Shown piece after piece: positions 1 to 10,665 of a stretch of DNA of 64,000 bases. The stretch comes from Amyloporia xantha. Its lineage: Eukaryota; Basidiomycota; Agaricomycetes; Polyporales; Adustoporiaceae. A program made the position numbers and the translations under genes. How positions within the stretch are numbered: position 1 is the first letter of the stretch; each line of letters starts with the position of its first letter. Location of the stretch: assembly GCA_036971615.1 (NCBI GenBank), contig JAYKKR010000014.1, forward strand, positions 124,001 through 188,000. Direction: 5' to 3'. The notes under the pieces are model-generated. The model saw only the letters and a program-made list of their open reading frames with translations, searched no databases and was not told where the DNA came from.

Positions 1-1147
1 CGACGCCGTTGACGCATCGTGCCCTGATTTTCTGCTTCAGCCATGAGAACGACGAGGAGGTGGAACGTAACGGAGAGTCGACGTACAGGGGACCAGCGGC
101 TTGCAGTATACTTACCGCCGAATTAAGCGGCCACGTGGGCGCGTAGCATTCGACCCCAACGCGTCAGTGGCAGTGCCGGCCCTAAACGCCAAATTTTGTC
201 GATCTCAGGTGGCTGTCGCGACGCCTGTCTTTCGTCGTTCCTGTTGATATTCTTGTGTAAATCGACTTGCTTGCTACTTGGGCTAGTACACTCTGGCCAA
301 TGTCCTGAGTGAGCACAAAAAAGGTATAAGTCCTCTATTCAAGACATTGCCCTTACTATTCACTCGCGGCTCGACCAGCTTCTGTGGCTGATATCGGGCT
401 GCGAGTTGCTAATGAAGGGGATATGAATCACTATCATTAGGCATTAATTTCGGCCGTTCCTTGGTAGCAACAAGGAGTGACCTTACGAGGTGCCTAACAG
501 TTTTATGTCTCTGGTTACTTTCTTCATGTCTCCTGCTAAAGTTCCTTGAGAACATTTTTCCCCCATCCAGGTTTCCAAATGACCTTGGGTTGTGGTTGCC
601 GGGCAGGATAGTGGTCAGATGTGGAAGAGTGTTTCTCACGCATGACAAGTGTTGTACGCATACTGCCAACGTCTTGAACAGTGTGGTATCACCAGGCTAG
701 AGCTTGCTTACTTTGAATACACTCGTCTTTGAGTAGCAGATAGGCCGATCTTCTGCCGCCGTTCGTCCGCAAACGTGGCAGTAAACACGAAGCCGTTCTA
801 TTTCCTTCATCTCGGAAGAATCGCATCTTCCTCCTTCACATGACGGGCCTGTTCTTCTGGTAGGCTATTCCTCAGCGATGCCCATTCTTCCTGCCTTTGC
901 GCTCTACGGATCTCGCCCTGCTATGTAGTGCATCGGGTCGACAGTTGTTAGACCTAGTCTTCTGTATTTACTTATGCCGAATTTGCATGTCCCTATACAC
1001 GATCGATCTACGAACTCGCGAGCAATAATATGCAGAACAGTTTAGTTGAAAAATTACGGTGGTCAGAGTCATCGATTTAGACATTGAGATGTCGTGTCCT
1101 TGAGAGCACCAAGCATAACATTCCCACCCACATCAGCTTTGATCACC
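1..1147. other. No gene recognised at left edge
   Basis: Only short overlapping open frames without recognisable motifs or supporting splice patterns occur here. One frame open through about base 150 could be the tail of a gene lying left of the window, but nothing identifies it. The last few hundred bases should hold the promoter and 5' leader of the SET-domain gene that begins at 1148. Confidence 0.4.
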
Positions 1148-2665
1148 ATGCCCGGTTCGGCTGCAGGAACTTCTCCTTCTGAGGAAGACCTGAAAAAAGC
1201 TCTTATCGGGCTACGAGCAGACAATCCGAGCCTGGGTATAGCCAAACTGCATGCACTCCTCTTAGCAGCCAATCCCTCCTGGACAGTCAGCGAAAAGCGA
1301 ACGCGCAAGATTCTACACAACGAAGGCCTTATACTTGCACCGAATCAAGTGCAGAATGCAAATAAAGATGGAGCCGGCCAGTCCAGTAGAACGGGAGAGA
1401 TTTTCCCGTCCTCCCAAATGATCGAGGGATTTGATGCTGCCAAGTGGACGCCGAAGGTAGAAGTGAAGTTCTTCAGCAAAAGCAAGGGCAAAGGCTTAGT
1501 CGCGAAAGAGAAAATGGCAGAAGGAGAGATTATATGGAAAGAAGACCCCTTTGTTTTGGCTCCAGAATGGTGAGTGAAGACTTTGCATCTCCCGTAAATG
1601 CAGGGCTTATGATCGCCGACTTCCAGGGACTTGTACGACTTGCAATCGTCGTCTCTGGCTTGCTGCTACTGCAGCACCCCACTTAAAGACTCGCCGATAA
1701 TTACTGCTTGCTCAAGCGGCGCATCGTCGTCTGCGTCGCCATGTCGGGCGAGATTCTGCAATCGCCTGTGTCTCTCGCGCTCAGCACGCACACACCCTCT
1801 TCTTTGCCCTTCTCAAAATCCAGCGTCCATATCCTTGTTGGCTTTCGCCAAGCAACATCAATGGATGGCGTTGCATGCTCTGGCTCAGTGCACCGCCCGA
1901 CTACTGTTGACTTCTCAGCAAGACGAGGCGGCTTGGGAAGCAGACTGGAAGTTTGTGCAATCTCTAGCGGTGCTAGGGATGGAAGACCGTGTCAAGACTA
2001 ACGGGTATGTAGTGTAGATCGAACACTTGGATGGAGCAATTGCTGATTTTTTTTCGACTTCACAAGGATAAGCGGCGCGGAAGTTGACAGAGATACGTGG
2101 AGGAGAGGCTATCAGCTATATGTGCAAGCATTCCACGAACCGACGACTCCGTCTGAGAAGAAAAGGCTTTCCCGGCTGCTCAGAAAACCCACTCCGAAAG
2201 AGCTTGTGGATGAAATGTTCAGTTATGATGGGTATCTTCTCGGCCTTGGGCGAATGAGCCTCAGTCAGTGAACTCCTCTCGCTGTATTAATTCCCGTTCT
2301 GATGTTTCCCGCCGGTGGCGGGGATAGATATTGAGGCCCACGGGGGAATATATGTCCTTCATTCACATATCAATCATTCATGTTCTCTAAACGTCTCCGC
2401 ACGACACTTGGACCAGCGTACAGCTCTTTCGCGCCTTACGATAATCGCCAAGAAAGACATCGAACCTGGAGAAGAGCTGTTCATAATCTATGTCAATCCA
2501 GACCTGCCCGTGGAGTTACGACGCCGCCAGCTTATGGAGTGGGGTTTTGGAATTTGCCAGTGCCCTCGCTGCGTAGCGGAAGCCGGTGGCTCTTCTGGCC
2601 AAGCCGGCTCCGTTGGCCCGGATGATTTGGAGTTGGAATTGAAGGCTGGTCTAGGTGTGATATAG
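1148..2665 (+). CDS. SET5: SET-domain lysine methyltransferase, SET5/SMYD-like
   Basis: Four exons (1148-1569, 1627-2004, 2067-2263, 2328-2665) join to a 444-residue protein. The SET domain is split as in the SMYD/Set5 class. The N-terminal half (VEVKFFSKSKGKGLVAKE, then KEDPFVLAPEWD) is followed by a cysteine-rich insert with paired CxxC and RFCNRLC elements that resembles a MYND-type zinc site. The catalytic half follows: HSHINHSC carries the SAM-binding NHS motif, GEELFIIY ends in the conserved Tyr, and the post-SET Cys cluster is CQCPRC. Yeast Set5 monomethylates histone H4 tail lysines; that substrate is family knowledge and is not shown here. The ATG at 1148 was chosen because the upstream in-frame ATG at 1094 adds a stretch with no visible conservation. 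Residues 10-60 look like a small helical domain of unknown role. Confidence 0.85.
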
Positions 2666-3451
2666 AGTAAATGCTGTGTGCTTCTACGGTGAAATAAAAA
2701 ATCGCTACCATATGCTCACCGTTTTCAGGGTTGCTCAGACCCCGACCCCGAAAGAACGCCGCAGCAAGGCGACAAGCTGGTGTTCTGTAGTATGGAAACG
2801 GGGTCAGTGCGAGAATTATGAACCGGCACGGCGACCCAGAATTACCCGCCCTCTTCGGTGCGAACGCCGCGCGTATATTGTCCGTCTGTGGTCTGATTGT
2901 CTGTCTGTGGTCATTGTCCTCAAATCAGATAACGTACCTTGTACAGCACGAAGGATACAGAAGATGGGACTGACGGGTTGCACAAACATATTTCCACCGT
3001 GAAGTCAAAGAGATTGAACATGAGAGATACTCACATGGTTGCGTCATGAGATCTGTGACTTCGAATCAGCAGCTAGGTGTATACGGCATAGGAGCTTGCA
3101 AAACCAGCCCGTCCGTCGGCATCACTTGCGCCATAACCTTGTCTAGTAGAGCTAAGGTGTTCAGTGAGTCCATCATATGTCAATTCGACATATCCGAGAT
3201 ATTCGGAATCCTATCGCAGGTGAGCGATCTATGTCAGTGGGTAGTTTGGCGCGAACAATCAGTCAAGCTCGTTATCTGCGCGTGCTTTCCCTTAAGCTTA
3301 TTGAAGAAGAGGATCTCCCCATGTGTCAGTTGACGCAGTTGTCAGGTTGAGTATCCCTAACGCCGACGGCCATTACAACAACGTAGCCCATTTACAACAT
3401 GGAGCATTTGTGTGTCAGATTGTGGTCAACAGAGGCATATTTCATAAGTAC
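2666..3451. other. Intergenic, convergent
   Basis: Space between the 3' ends of the SET5-like gene (+) and the ALKBH6-like gene (-). It holds short open frames only, none with recognisable motifs. Both 3' UTRs must lie here. Confidence 0.5.
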
Positions 3452-4576
3452 TTAGCGTCTAGCAAAAGGCAATACGCTAGCCACCTTCTCAACATCACGG
3501 CATGTCAGACTGTACCTGGTTCCTCTCTTCAGTACTCCGCCGTTCAGGACGACCTCTCGCTCCTCCACGCCTGTCAAAAAATCCACATTGGCAATTCGCA
3601 AGGGAGTATGCTGATCGTCTTCTGCCGATGGTGGAGGGAAGATGTCCTGCGTAACTGCATCGATACCATGCAGAAAGGAGTTATATGACGACGACGCCGT
3701 TATAATTAGGCTGCGACGCTCGAGCAAAATAGAGAGGACAGGGTTAGGATCAATCGTACGACCTTCAAGTTTCCCAGCGGAGTCATCGAGTTCATCCTCA
3801 TTTGACTGATTATTTTGTTGCTTGTATTGATAATAGTGGAACAGCGCGTGAGAGCCTAGTGACAATGTGGCTACCACGGGGTGGTATGCAGGCCCATCCT
3901 CGTGCGGCTTCACAATACTAAATTGATAACAGTCTAGAAAAGAAAAAAGGGCACATACCATAATACCTTGACCAGGTAGATACTGAGTGGTGTTACCGTG
4001 GAGCACGCCCAGCTGACAGCCGATAGGAACTCACCTCATTCATCAGTATGTGGTTGGGACCCCCATGAGGCGAAGACTGAAATGCACCCGTGCTTTTGAT
4101 GCGGGGGATAATGTCGGGACTTCGAAGAGAGTGTAAGTTCAGCCAGACATGGTTGTGTCTCGGGCTCACTACTTGTCCACGAAAGCCGGAAATTTTTCAG
4201 GAACTAACGCTCTTTTTGCAGTCATAGCTCCGCCTGTTTGAAGGATTCATTAGTTCCGTAGTGAATGTTCAGGCACCCAAGCTGACCCCATATTTGCAGC
4301 CTGAGTAGTACAATGAATGGGCCTGTCGTGAGCTCAGTTACACTGATTTAAATTTCACCGACCTGCGGTTGGCAAGCTGCTTCCACTTTGGCAGCGGTGA
4401 TTCACGTATCTAATTGGTACAAATGCAAGCCACTAGAAGGTCCGTTGTCATGACATGTGCGGGGTTCATATCACACTGACCTTTCTTACTAGAAAATCTT
4501 CCTCTTCTGCACTAATGAAGTCTGGTATATAGTAGACAGCATCCGTATTTGGTATCAAATGTCGTCTCAAAGTCAT
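3452..4576 (-). CDS. ALKBH6: AlkB-family 2-oxoglutarate/Fe(II) dioxygenase, ALKBH6-like
   Basis: Seven exons on the minus strand (4576-4481, 4409-4363, 4300-4287, 4203-4173, 4119-4035, 3982-3959, 3907-3452) give 250 residues, close to the ~240 of animal ALKBH6. The family's typical order is rebuilt across junctions: YYIPDFISAEEEDFLVRK, then PKWKQLANRRLQIWG, then VPEKFPAFVD, then [20 protein letters not shown], then ATLSLGSHALFHYY. PHEDG supplies the iron-binding HxD. The distal His is probably in HGIDAVTQD, and the C-terminal RYSLTCRDV supplies the Arg that binds 2-oxoglutarate. Exon 3 is only 14 nt, yet it is needed for the LQIWG motif. Family members are oxidative demethylases or related hydroxylases; the substrate of ALKBH6 is not settled. 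The gene is divergent from the tRNA and the MPP6-like gene. Confidence 0.87.
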
Positions 4577-4698
4577 CGTAACTGTGTGTCCAGACTTGAT
4601 AGAATCAGAGTCTTGTGGGGTCAAACGTTCAAGCTTCAAGCCAAAGGGCCACACGCTGTATGACATATGTTCATTAATCTATTGGCAAATATTTAGGC

Positions 4699-4786
4699 GC
4701 TCTCGTCGTCTAATGGCTATGATGTCAGATTCCTATTATAAGGGAACCCTATCTGAAGGTTCCGGGTTCGAGTCCCGGCGGGAGTA
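4699..4786 (+). tRNA. tRNA-Arg(CCU) with a 15-nt intron
   Basis: The cloverleaf folds by eye. A 7-bp acceptor stem GCTCTCG pairs with CGGGAGT at 4779-4785, with discriminator A at 4786. The anticodon stem TCAGA (4725-4729) pairs with TCTGA (4752-4756), and the T arm is CCGGG-TTCGAGT-CCCGG. The loop between the anticodon stems is 22 nt. Placing the eukaryotic intron after position 37 leaves a 7-nt loop with anticodon CCT (4732-4734) and a 15-nt intron at 4736-4750 containing AAGG, which can pair with the anticodon as expected. CCU decodes AGG (Arg). The D stem is weak. Confidence 0.88.
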
Positions 4787-4787
4787 G

Positions 4788-4793
4788 TTTTTT
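4788..4793 (+). terminator. RNA polymerase III T-run terminator of tRNA-Arg
   Basis: A run of six T starts a few bases after the discriminator base of the tRNA, which is the usual Pol III stop signal. Confidence 0.75.
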
Positions 4794-5033
4794 GTGGCAT
4801 TGACGGCCCGCCGATCAGCCTTGTTAACCAACGTTGGTGAGTTCGCGCAGTCTGATTCGACTCCACTCTGTCTGAGTCTGTCATACGTACTCCGTGAACA
4901 GACAGACAGATCGTTCCATCCCTCTGATCTTTGTCACGTCAAGTTGTTGCATCTTGGTCACTCGGAACTCATTGTCGTTTTCGATCGAAACTTGATCAGT
5001 GTCTACAACTCATTCTCCTCCCGATCTGCTGCA

Positions 5034-5893
5034 ATGTCCGGCAAGGCCCTCAGCAATGGCACTCTCAGCTTGCGTTTCATGCAGAATGCCCAGCGGGCGA
5101 AGATGCAGGCACAGGTCGAATTGGAACAGGCGAAAGTAAAGGATGACGCAGAGTGGGAAGTCCCGCAGGAAATCAAGGAGGCATGGGGCATTGGATCGAG
5201 CATAACATCAGAGTAAGTCTCCCAACATTGCATCCTATCTCACCATCTATAATTTTGCGTAGGGAGCATACCGTTCATGAAAGTTCTTACCTACCATTCT
5301 TGTTTCCTACTGGAGCGGATGCAGGATCGTCTTCTTCTTCAGGCGCGGGGACCAATCCATCAGCTGTGCTAAGAGGGCGTCGAACGTTCAATGAGCGTGG
5401 ACAAGAGATCCTCAGAAAAGAGGTACGTTTGACAGACCCGAGACATCTTCAACTCATCACTAGCTACATTTAGAAAGAGGAACCGCCGGAAGATGAAGAC
5501 GAGGCGACCGTTGATCCCGCGGGCGGTCTGAGTAGATCAGCTGGGAAAGGGAGCACAAGGCCCACATCGATTTCTGGTTTCAAGGTACCATTGCCTATCT
5601 CGAAAAAAGATGGAAAGAACAGAAGGACGAAGACCGCGCAGATGCTCATACGCGAAAGTCATGTGTTGGAGAAACCACCTTCTTCCACCCATCCGAACAA
5701 CAATCAACCTACCCGGCGGGTACCCGCCTCACGTACCAGTCAACCGACACAGGGTAGTGGATTTAGGAAACCTGTCGGCATTGACGATCCTAGGTCCAGC
5801 AGTGCACCGAAGCGAAACAGGGAGCAGGATCCAAACGCGGATCTCTCTGATCCGAAGAATAAGAAACGAAAGAAGAAGGCGGCGGATGCGTGA
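5034..5893 (+). CDS. MPP6: MPP6/MPHOSPH6-like nuclear exosome cofactor
   Basis: Three exons (5034-5212, 5263-5422, 5474-5893) encode 252 residues. The N-terminus ALSNGTLSLRFMQNAQRAK matches the LSxxxLxMKFMQR signature of M-phase phosphoprotein 6, followed by an acidic WEVPQEI segment, then EEHTVHESSYLPFLF, then GRRTFNERGQEI, which corresponds to the family's GRxSFxGFN motif. The C-terminus is long, Ser/Pro-rich and ends in a basic NKKRKKK run that fits a nuclear signal. In yeast and animals Mpp6 binds the nuclear exosome and Mtr4 and aids 5.8S rRNA maturation and decay of cryptic transcripts. The length is similar to yeast Mpp6 and longer than the human protein (160). The ATG at 5034 is favoured because conservation starts there; the open frame continues upstream to about 4794. 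Confidence 0.8.
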
Positions 5894-8800
5894 TGACCTA
5901 TTGTAGTATTGGCAGTGTCGGCCTCACCGTCGGTTGATAATGGATATGCGGATCTTACACAACAGCTTACGGCCTGCTGACGGCGGCGTCGTGCCCAGTT
6001 GCGAGAAGTTTACGTCACGCCATGGCATGTGTACACTTCATATACACCTATTTAACTGCAGCTTCCTTGTCTTCTGGTTCTGGAATGGAACGCGGTTGAG
6101 TACGTACCTTCCGCTTCTCATATGCGGTTATCCAGCGACAATCTGACGCTCATCCAGTTCGTATGAAAATTCCTTGGCGCTTCGCCGTGTCACTTGGTCT
6201 GGCACATGGGAAGTATTCCGACACTTGTAATTGATTCGTCTGCAGTCTCATGATGAAGCATCCGTCATCTATGATGTACACCCGCTGCTTGCAGTGAGAT
6301 CATGACTCAGGTTGTGTGCCTCAAGGAGTGGTTTCGTGGCCAATACAAAGCCGAAGAAACACTCGCTGGAGTGTTTCGAATTTTGAACCAAATCAAATCA
6401 AATCCTACCGTCAGTCGCTCGTGCATGAAGAGAAGAGGATAGGCTGAACTCTAGAAATTGATGGACAGATTTTGGAGATGCCGTATCAATACTCCCGTTC
6501 CTTCACTTGGGAGTGATAGGTCTCACAATGGTCCACTAACATTCCGATCACGGATCTCTCATGAAGTTGTCCTTCATGGCGCTGTAAGCTTACATAGACA
6601 TCTTTGGGAAGCGCAAACTGTCGTAAGTCGGAACTGACACGGAACCCCTTGGATCGCGTGGATCGTACCATGACTACGCATTTCCGTCTTAATATGGGTC
6701 AGTGGCTTCAGTAATTCTGCCACACAAGCGCAAGGGAGATCACCTGGATATTGGGGTATGGGGCTCTATGAGAGGACGCCCACCTCTATTAAGAGGGCGT
6801 TGACAATTGTGCACTGCGGAAGCTATCACTGCGAAGGCACTAAGCAGTACGGTAGACGCAGGGAAGCAAGAGAACTCGTTCTCCCAGTCAAATTCCTACG
6901 AATCAGTGGTCATTTTTCATACCACAAATCGAACCTGAGCCGTATGCCATCATCGACATGAAACTATTTTTAGAACACATTGCCAATATATGAAGACGGA
7001 GGCTCTTGCCGATGAAAAGGCCATTCACTACGTACGTATACATTCCAGGTCCAGCAGAAATCCATTAGGGTACAGTAATTGTAACCTATATTCTGTAGCA
7101 TAACGGAGACTTGCCGGATAATGTCACACCCTTAAGTGGCCTATGATAGTACCTACCGGGCACGGCGTCTTCACGATCGAAAGGACCTTAATGGAGCACT
7201 AGCGGGTACCCTGAGATAAGTACCAGCACTGAGGTAAAACATCCGCACCACCCTCGGGCGTTCTGCTGCTTTACGTTCAGTCCCCCCTTCAAATTAACCG
7301 GTATTGTTTTCTCCATTCATATACCTCCTCAAGGCGGCGCAATGTGGTCCATATTAATACATTACACATCAAGAAGTGGACGACTATTCCACGTTATGCA
7401 CGGCGTGAGTGAGGAAGCGCATGCCGGTCCCACGCCTGCAAGCCGGACTGCCAGGATCTGTCCATCTGCTATGGCGCCTCTCATGGGATATGGCAGTCTA
7501 TGTCACCACAGAACAGGACAAGGCGATAGAAGGTCGGTTCCTAGGCCAGCACACGGGCTTCGATCTGTCCTCCGCAGGACAGCTGACACAAATGGACACG
7601 CAATTCCATCCGAATGACCAAATGTACCTGTGAATGCCTGCGACGAACTGGCGTCCGAGATTAGCGGGCGCTAGGAAGGGCTCGAGAGGCGCTGGGCGGA
7701 GTGGAAGGCGAGCGCCTTGCGCTAGCCCAGTGTTAGCCCGTCTTGACAATCATCGGGAAGTAGAGACGCGGGCGCTCGTCGGTCGCCGTTGCCAAGATGT
7801 GGGGGGGATGTTGACCGGGGACACAGCCCACCATCCGCACCAATTCCAATGCAATGATGGCGAATCATAGACTAACGGCGACTGAGTCATGACTGCTGAC
7901 TGACCTGCCCCTGAGCACCCGTACGACATGTATACCGATTCCCTTTCGGTGGGAAGAGATGATGGCATGCAGATGGCGCCGTACCCATCCCATGGCACAC
8001 TAACCTGAAAAGGAGGACGAAAGCCTGCAATGCTCTTTCATCACGTAGCAGGTGGGAGCGCAGAAAGCGCAGGGGCCGTCCACGATGGCGACACGTTGCA
8101 GCTGCTATTGGCGGCATGCGAGGGGATGGCGTTTGCTCCTTGCGCGATGGAGTGACGTCGCTATTTATGTGGTCCCTGCCCGATGACCAGAAACGGGACT
8201 CACCTGGTGCACTCAGGAACAACTGCGTTCCTCTGGTCATACGCCAGCGATGAATTAAGACATGATGCCGAGTTCAAAAGAGGCTTTCAGACCTCGAAAC
8301 CAGCGGCCGTCACCTCATATTGGCCTGCAGTTAGCGGCACCGAGGCAAGAAGCTAGGCGCGAGGGCCAGAATGCAAAATATGGCCGTTCATGGAGAATTC
8401 TGGAACGGACGCACATGCATCCCAGAACACGCCGAAGCAGGCGTGGTATCTCATGCCACTTCCGCGCCACTTCAGGACGAGAAGCGTTTATTATCACAGA
8501 TCGAAGGGAGAAAACGTAACATGGGGAACCACAGGACGGGATTCGGATCCGGTGTCGAAGTCGACAATTGCACGGATTGTGCTCACCAGGTGGAATTGAG
8601 GCCGCTGTCAAGCTTCCCGTCGCCGTCTATGGAAGATCGGTGGCGGGCCTGGATCCGGCAGGGGGACTAGAAGCGACACCCACCTAAGGTAGGCTATAGG
8701 ATTGCGATGGAAAGGGTTCTCGGGTGTAATTCGTGTATCGGAGCTTCTACAATAGCTCAGCGGCTCTGATAGCGGGTGATAAAGTCAATCGTGACCGAGA

Positions 8801-9785
8801 GACTTGAGTCAGTTTGAGAGACGGTGTGCTAGTGCTACAGATCGGAGAAGGAAGAACAAGGTTGACTCGACGGGCGTAGAGAGCGCGTCCCACGAGGTCT
8901 GCGGGGAATGGAAGCTGGGAGGTCGGAACAGTACGACGTCCATTAGCGTCGAGCACGGATCCGCAGCAATTAGACCGGAGAACATAATCTGCAGCCAAGA
9001 CTGATTGATTTATGGTATTATGCCGCATCGGAGATGACACCAATTGACTCGGATACGAGGATGGGTGTATGGGGGTGTCACGCTGCACGCCGAGACTCTT
9101 GGTTCACCAGGTCGAGTTCTTGAAAATTAAAGAGAACCTAGATATCCTGGAGTGCATCAGAAGTATCGTCCGTCGTACATGATTCTGTAAAGAACAGAGA
9201 AAGATGGACGCCGATCGATACAAACACAGCGAGCAGAATGACCGATGGGTAATCGACCAGAAAGGGAGTGTCCGGTGTATCCGGCTTGCAATTGCAATGT
9301 GTCGTGAGAGTAACCGACTATACGTAATATAGACGACCGGGAATCAGGCTTCCACTTCGAGCAGAAACTGTCAGGGTGTCACATCAAGGCTGCAGACTTA
9401 TGAGGAAGCCGCGGCCGAACAGGGTCGACCACGACGCCACGTCCATCAGGAGCGCTCGAGAGAGCGGCAAAGCCATAGCGATCATCATGACATCCATGAC
9501 ATCGGATGAAGGAAGACTACTAGCTCTGGGAACCTGATCCATGGGTCAAATACTTCCTCGCTTGAAACTCCGGCACGTAACGTTATCTGGCAGCGGACCG
9601 GATGGGTCAATGCCCAACAAGGGTTTACATCCCCGTTCATGTAATTTCGACATTCTTGACAGACCTTTCTCCTTCTAGGAACACCAAGCTGGGAATATCA
9701 GGGTCGCCTTCATAAAGGGCCCCTCTCCTTCTCCCTGGTTTCCCCTTCCTCGCTCTCCCAAACCAACCCGCTGCCATTATAGCCC
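5894..9785. other. Gene-poor block, 3.9 kb
   Basis: No open frame here exceeds about 117 codons and none carries a motif I recognise. No tRNA, rRNA, terminal inverted repeat or long tandem repeat was visible by eye. It could hold decayed transposon sequence or unrecognised lncRNA or small genes, but nothing in the sequence supports a specific call. Confidence 0.45.
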
Positions 9786-10665
9786 ATGTCCTCCAAATAT
9801 CACCTGCGCCCGGTCTCAGACGGATCGACGTCTCCCAGCACGAGCACCTCCACCGTCAGCGAGCAAAGTCCACAGTACAACTCCAGACCGTCCGCCGGTC
9901 CCCCTCCCCCACACACCCGGGTTCGCCGTCCGCTCTCGCCGTCTTCTCTGAAAGGTACGCCGCCCTGCGATATTGCATGCTATTGTGCCAGCGCGACCTA
10001 CCATGACTGCAGATCTTGACCTCCCCGTTAACCACGACATGCCTTCATCGAGGCGGTACCCTGCACCCCCCACCGGCCACGACCTCATGGCGCTATTCCC
10101 CCCGGCCCCTCCTCTTAACCCGAGCTCTGGGCCCACGAGCGGATACTTCAAGCAACAAGAGCGCGCCTTCTTCGCCAAGCGGGGCAAGGAGATCGTCAGA
10201 GTCCAGATCGAAGTGGACGTGCCTCGACGCTCCGAGGCCGATGATTCCAGATCAAAAAGCCGGGAGTCCGGCGCAGGTGCTCCCCGCCAGTGGCCTCCGC
10301 ACGCTATTCCTTCACAGTCGCCAGACCATCGACCATCTTCTAGCATGGCTCCCCCACCTCCGCCTGTTCCGCATCCCAGCACAAGCCGAGGTCCTCGAGG
10401 TGTTGCTGTCATCCCCGTCTTCGCTGCACCACCTCCGCCGCCGCCTTCCCAGCTGCACGTCAACCACCCTCCCCCCGTGGATATGCAGCCTATTGTCTAT
10501 CCCGTGCGACCGCCGCAGGACCCTCGTGCTGGCGGTGGAGAGAAGCCGATGGAGACATACCCGGACGATTATCGGGATGAGACTGACGACTCATGGCGAC
10601 GTCCAATGCCGCACAACGAGCGACGACGTGCTGGAAAACACACGAAGCGTGTGATTGTCAAGTGA
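9786..10665 (+). CDS. Proline-rich hypothetical protein
   Basis: Two exons (9786-9954, 10013-10665) join in frame to 273 residues. I do not recognise a family. The protein is low-complexity: Ser/Thr-rich at the start, with poly-Pro blocks (GPPPPHTRVRR, then runs of PPPPP around residues 165-205). A more ordered basic/amphipathic patch near residues 100-130 reads YFKQQERAFFAKRGKEIVRV. The end is acidic then basic (DDYRDETDDSWRR, then ERRRAGKHTKRVIVK). Poly-Pro runs suggest SH3, WW or profilin partners, which is inference only. Hydrophobic coding potential lies just after the stop in another frame (10716-10912), so the true C-terminus may include a membrane segment reached by an alternative splice. 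Confidence 0.6.

Noticed and set aside
4794..5033. N-terminal extension of the MPP6-like protein
   Set aside because: The frame is open upstream but shows no similarity to the family, and it abuts the tRNA terminator; the ATG at 5034 starts the conserved part.
7342..8670. GC-richer stretch with several 80-117-codon frames on both strands
   Set aside because: Frames overlap on both strands without motifs or splice consistency, which fits local GC content and not a gene.
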